From Desulfobacteraceae bacterium (GTDB lineage: Bacteria; Desulfobacterota; Desulfobacteria; Desulfobacterales; SG8-13), in assembly GCA_029287875.1 (NCBI GenBank), contig JARFQH010000392.1, forward strand, positions 1 to 8,293: a stretch of 8,293 nt of DNA. The letters are read 5' to 3'. The notes beneath the pieces were generated by a model, which was not told the DNA's origin, ran no database searches, and was given only the letters and a program-made list of their open reading frames with translations. Positions 6,147 to 8,293 of this stretch are shown one piece after another (positions within the stretch are counted from its first letter, which is position 1; each line of letters begins with the position of its first letter). Position numbers and translations under genes: made by a program.

Positions 6147-7162
6147 CACCCGTTTTCCTTTGTGTATGCCGCCAGGGCTTCCAGTTTACCGGCGGCGGCA
6201 CCCGAGTCGATAGCCTCTTCGGCCAACCGGATCCCTTCGGAAATGTCTTTCACTCTGCCCGAGGCAACCAGAGCTGCCGCGCTGTTGAGCAAAACCACGT
6301 TGCGCCGGGCGCTCTTTTCACCGGTTAGAATTCGGCGGGTGATCTCGGCATTGCGGGTCGGTTCCCCACCGGCCAGTTCCTGCGGATCGGCCGCCTCTCC
6401 AAAGAACTGGTCCGGTGAAATGTCGTAGGTGCGGATCTGTCCGTCGTTCAGTTCCGAGATACGCGTCGGCGCGCAGACGGAGACTTCGTCCAGCCCGTCG
6501 TGACCATGAACCACGAAAGCCCGCCGGCTCCCCAGCATCTTCAGGGCTTCGGCAAACATTTCCGTTAGTTGAGGCGCGTAAACCCCTAAAAGCTGGCAGT
6601 TGGCGCCGGCCGGGTTCGTCAGCGGCCCCAGCATGTTGAAGATGCTGCGCACTCCCACCTCCTTCCGCGCCGTCATGGCATACTTCATGGCACCATGGTA
6701 AAGCGGCGCAAACAGGAATCCGATTCCGATTTCGGCAATGGCCTCTTCGACAATCTCCGGAGCGGTATTGAGATTGATGCCGAGATTTTCCAGCAGGTCG
6801 GCACTACCGCACTTGCTCGATACACTGCGGTTGCCGTGTTTGGCGACCGTCACACCGCAACCGGCAACGACAAAAGCCGTGGTGGTTGAAATATTGAAGG
6901 TGTTGGCCCCATCACCGCCGGTACCGCAGGTGTCCACCACCGTCTGGCCCAGTGCCTCGATGCGCAGGGCCTTACGGCGCATCGCCTGGGCCGCACCGGC
7001 CAACTCCTCGAAGGTTTCGCCCTTCGTCGCCAGTGCCGCCATAAACGCCCCCACCTGGGAGTCGCCCACTTCACCGGAAAAAATGAGGCCGATCATCTCC
7101 GACATCTCCGACTGCGTCAGGTTTTTCCTGTCGATGATCTTGGTCAGATATTCACGAAACAT
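6146..7162 (-). CDS. trpD: Anthranilate phosphoribosyltransferase
   Basis: TrpD transfers the phosphoribosyl group of PRPP to anthranilate. The 338-residue product has the standard helical N-terminal domain (1-70), then the PRPP diphosphate-binding CGTGGDG loop (79-85) and NIST (90-93). The KHGNRSVSSKCGSADLLE motif (108-125) binds anthranilate, metal and PRPP. Conserved MLGPLTNPA follows further on. It is free-standing, not fused to TrpG as in E. coli. The start ATG has AAGGAG seven bases upstream (7170-7175), and the gene begins 33 nt after trpG. Its TGA overlaps the trpC start. No key residue appears altered. Confidence 0.98.
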   Translation of the reverse strand: MFREYLTKIIDRKNLTQSEMSEMIGLIFSGEVGDSQVGAFMAALATKGETFEELAGAAQAMRRKALRIEALGQTVVDTCGTGGDGANTFNISTTTAFVVAGCGVTVAKHGNRSVSSKCGSADLLENLGINLNTAPEIVEEAIAEIGIGFLFAPLYHGAMKYAMTARKEVGVRSIFNMLGPLTNPAGANCQLLGVYAPQLTEMFAEALKMLGSRRAFVVHGHDGLDEVSVCAPTRISELNDGQIRTYDISPDQFFGEAADPQELAGGEPTRNAEITRRILTGEKSARRNVVLLNSAAALVASGRVKDISEGIRLAEEAIDSGAAAGKLEALAAYTKENG

Positions 7163-7195
7163 TGCCCCTCTCCTTTCTTTAGAATCGCAAATCCA

Positions 7196-7762
7196 TCACG
7201 CTTGATTGACGAAGTTCCGTAACAATCGTTTCCCCACCGGCGTCATGATCGACTCCGGGTGGAACTGGATCCCCTCGGTCGCATCCGTCACATGCCGGAT
7301 GCCCATGATTTCGCCGTCTTCCGCCTCGGCAGTTACTTTAAGGCAATCCGGCAGGGTCTCCTTCTCCACGGCCAGGGAGTGGTATCGCATCGCAGAGAAA
7401 GGGGATTTGATGCCCTTGAAGATCGTTTGCCCGTCGGCGGTCACAGATGAGGTTTTGCCGTGCATCAGGCGTTTGGCGGAAACAACCTTGCCCCCCATGA
7501 CCGCGGCGATTGCCTGATGACCGAGGCAAACGCCCAGAATCGGAATTTGGCCGGATAAGCGGTCGATCAGCGGCATTGAAATCCCGGCCGTCTCAGGCCG
7601 TCCAGGTCCGGGAGAAATGACGAATCCGGCAGGCGCCATCTCCTCCAACTCCGAAAGAGAAACGGCATCGTTCCGAAACACGACCACTTCAGACCCGATG
7701 ATTTTCAAGTACTGTACCAGGTTGTACGTAAACGAGTCGTAATTGTCGATGACCACTATCAT
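7196..7762 (-). CDS. trpG: Anthranilate synthase component II (glutamine amidotransferase)
   Basis: TrpG hydrolyses glutamine and delivers ammonia to TrpE for anthranilate formation. The 188-residue class I amidotransferase begins MIVVIDNYDSFTYNLVQYL, the classic start of the family. It has the oxyanion loop SPGPGRP (50-56), the nucleophile Cys79 in GVCLGHQAI, and the His168/Glu170 pair in IQFHPES. The ATG at 7762 has GGAG seven bases upstream. That GGAG can pair with CTCC directly before the ATG (GGAGTTTCTCC), a small hairpin that might dampen initiation, though only four pairs. An in-frame TTG at 7873 would add 37 residues translated from low-complexity repeat DNA, and is rejected as the start. 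PabA is closely related and some organisms share one protein between folate and tryptophan synthesis; the operon context favours TrpG. Confidence 0.97.
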   Translation of the reverse strand: MIVVIDNYDSFTYNLVQYLKIIGSEVVVFRNDAVSLSELEEMAPAGFVISPGPGRPETAGISMPLIDRLSGQIPILGVCLGHQAIAAVMGGKVVSAKRLMHGKTSSVTADGQTIFKGIKSPFSAMRYHSLAVEKETLPDCLKVTAEAEDGEIMGIRHVTDATEGIQFHPESIMTPVGKRLLRNFVNQA

Positions 7763-7783
7763 GGAGAAACTCCGTTCGGTTAG

Positions 7784-7850
7784 GCCGGTTGAGCCCGTTT
7801 GGCCGGTTTGCCGGTTGGCCCATTGGCCAGTTGACAGGTTGCAGCTGTTG
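7784..7850. repeat. Degenerate 8-9 nt tandem repeats in the trpE-trpG gap
   Basis: On the plus strand successive units read GCCGGTTGA, GCCCGTTTG, GCCGGTTT, GCCGGTTG, GCCCATTG and GCCAGTTGA, followed by weaker CAGGTTG and CAGCTGTTG, all variants of GCCGGTTG. TTCGGTTAG also occurs twice in the gap (7775-7783 and 7904-7912). The array occupies part of the 183 nt between the trpE stop and the trpG start. No binding protein or function can be named from the sequence. Confidence 0.7.
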
Positions 7851-7885
7851 GCCAATATCCGGGAACACGGCAAACTTCTTGATAA

Positions 7886-7901
7886 GAATTGTTCTCAATT
7901 C
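7886..7901. repeat. Small perfect hairpin in the trpE-trpG gap
   Basis: GAATTG and CAATTC flank a four-base TTCT loop: six perfect pairs, four of them A-T. It lies 45 nt after the trpE stop. The stem is weak and no T-run follows on the minus strand, so termination is unlikely. Confidence 0.35.
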
Positions 7902-7911
7902 CATTCGGTTA

Positions 7912-7938
7912 GAACCTTTGAACCCGGAACCCGGAATC
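7912..7938. repeat. Short GAACCCG tandem repeat after trpE
   Basis: GAACCTTT is followed by two exact GAACCCG units and a decayed GAATCGA. It lies within about 35 nt of the trpE stop and differs in unit from the GCCGGTTG array, so the gap holds two separate low-complexity tracts. Confidence 0.55.
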
Positions 7939-7945
7939 GATAAGT

Positions 7946-8293
7946 TTAGGTTCTGTTAAGCAGCTCTAATGCCTTTTGAATGGCCATGGCCTTGTTGACG
8001 GTTTCTATGCGCTCCCGCTCGGGATCGGAATCGGCGACGATCCCGGCTCCGGCACGCGCGGTGAGCCGACCATTCTCGACGCAGGCCGTGCGAATCGTGA
8101 TGGCCATGTCCATGTTACCGCTGAAGGAAACGTATCCCACCGCGCCCCCGTAGGGTCCCCGCGTCTCTTCCTCGAGTTCGGCGATGATTTCCATCGCCCG
8201 CACCTTGGGTGCACCCGACAGGGTGCCGGTGGGAAACGTTGCCGGAATCAGGCTCCAGGCATCGCAGTCCGGACGCAGATCACAACAGATGTT
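7946..8293 (-). CDS. trpE: Anthranilate synthase component I, C-terminal part (cut by right edge)
   Basis: TrpE converts chorismate to anthranilate with ammonia from TrpG and is usually the tryptophan feedback target. Only the last 115 codons are present; the open frame runs unbroken to the window edge, where a codon begins exactly at the final base. The fragment contains the chorismate-binding signature FPTGTLSGAPKVRAMEII, then RGPYGGAVGY, the DMAITIRT strand and AGAGIVADSDPERE near the Mg/chorismate site. These are standard for TrpE/PabB/isochorismate synthase enzymes; position at the head of the trp genes, with trpG next, identifies it as TrpE. The N-terminal regulatory domain and any leader peptide or attenuator lie outside the window. 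The stop is TAA. The 183-nt distance to trpG is unusual for a subunit pair. Confidence 0.95.
   Translation of the reverse strand, partial: NICCDLRPDCDAWSLIPATFPTGTLSGAPKVRAMEIIAELEEETRGPYGGAVGYVSFSGNMDMAITIRTACVENGRLTARAGAGIVADSDPERERIETVNKAMAIQKALELLNRT

Noticed and set aside
7831..7859. TTGACA on the plus strand with AATATC 17 nt downstream
   Set aside because: The -10 match is poor, the TTGACA falls inside the degenerate tandem repeats, and no plus-strand gene follows.
7763..7873. N-terminal extension of TrpG from a TTG codon
   Set aside because: The added residues (rich in TGQ and TG repeats) come from the tandem-repeat DNA. The family begins at MIVVIDNYDSF, and the ATG at 7762 has a well-spaced GGAG.

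Overview
The window is almost entirely one aromatic amino acid biosynthesis operon, read leftward on the minus strand. In transcription order it holds trpE (only the C-terminal 115 codons; the rest lies beyond the right edge), trpG, trpD, trpC, trpF, trpB, trpA, a type I-beta DAHP synthase and aroB. Every gene keeps recognisable family motifs. I see no RNA genes, CRISPR array, transposase or phage gene, and no convincing plus-strand gene.

Organism: a moderately GC-rich Gram-negative-type bacterium. It has free-standing TrpG, TrpD, TrpC and TrpF (not the E. coli TrpGD and TrpCF fusions) and a Thermotoga-type DAHP synthase plus aroB behind trpA. A Desulfobacterota (delta-proteobacterial sulfate-reducer) genome is my best guess. 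This rests on operon style and general recall, not on a marker gene, so hold it loosely.

Layout: most junctions are tight. trpD/trpC share TGATG, trpF/trpB share ATGA, trpB and trpA are 1 nt apart, and trpG-trpD are 33 nt apart. The looser junctions are the informative ones. The trpE-trpG gap (183 nt) is filled with degenerate 7-9 nt tandem repeats. The trpC-trpF gap (206 nt) is mostly one palindromic element of about 159 nt, flanked by a 7-nt direct repeat that looks like a target-site duplication. A second copy of that element, 134/141 identical over the visible part, lies just downstream of aroB at the left edge. The trpA-DAHP synthase (116 nt) and DAHP synthase-aroB (120 nt) gaps hold little that I can interpret.

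How the genes work together: the DAHP synthase and AroB are the first two steps of the shikimate pathway (PEP plus erythrose-4-phosphate to DAHP to 3-dehydroquinate). TrpE/TrpG convert chorismate to anthranilate, and TrpD, TrpC, TrpF and TrpA/TrpB carry it to tryptophan. The operon therefore couples entry into the common pathway to the tryptophan branch; the later shikimate genes are outside the window.

The best leads are the palindromic repeat family, whose base differences keep pairing on the transcribed strand, and a TrpF with Glu where the catalytic Asp is expected. The genes themselves are ordinary, and I find no new multi-gene system here.
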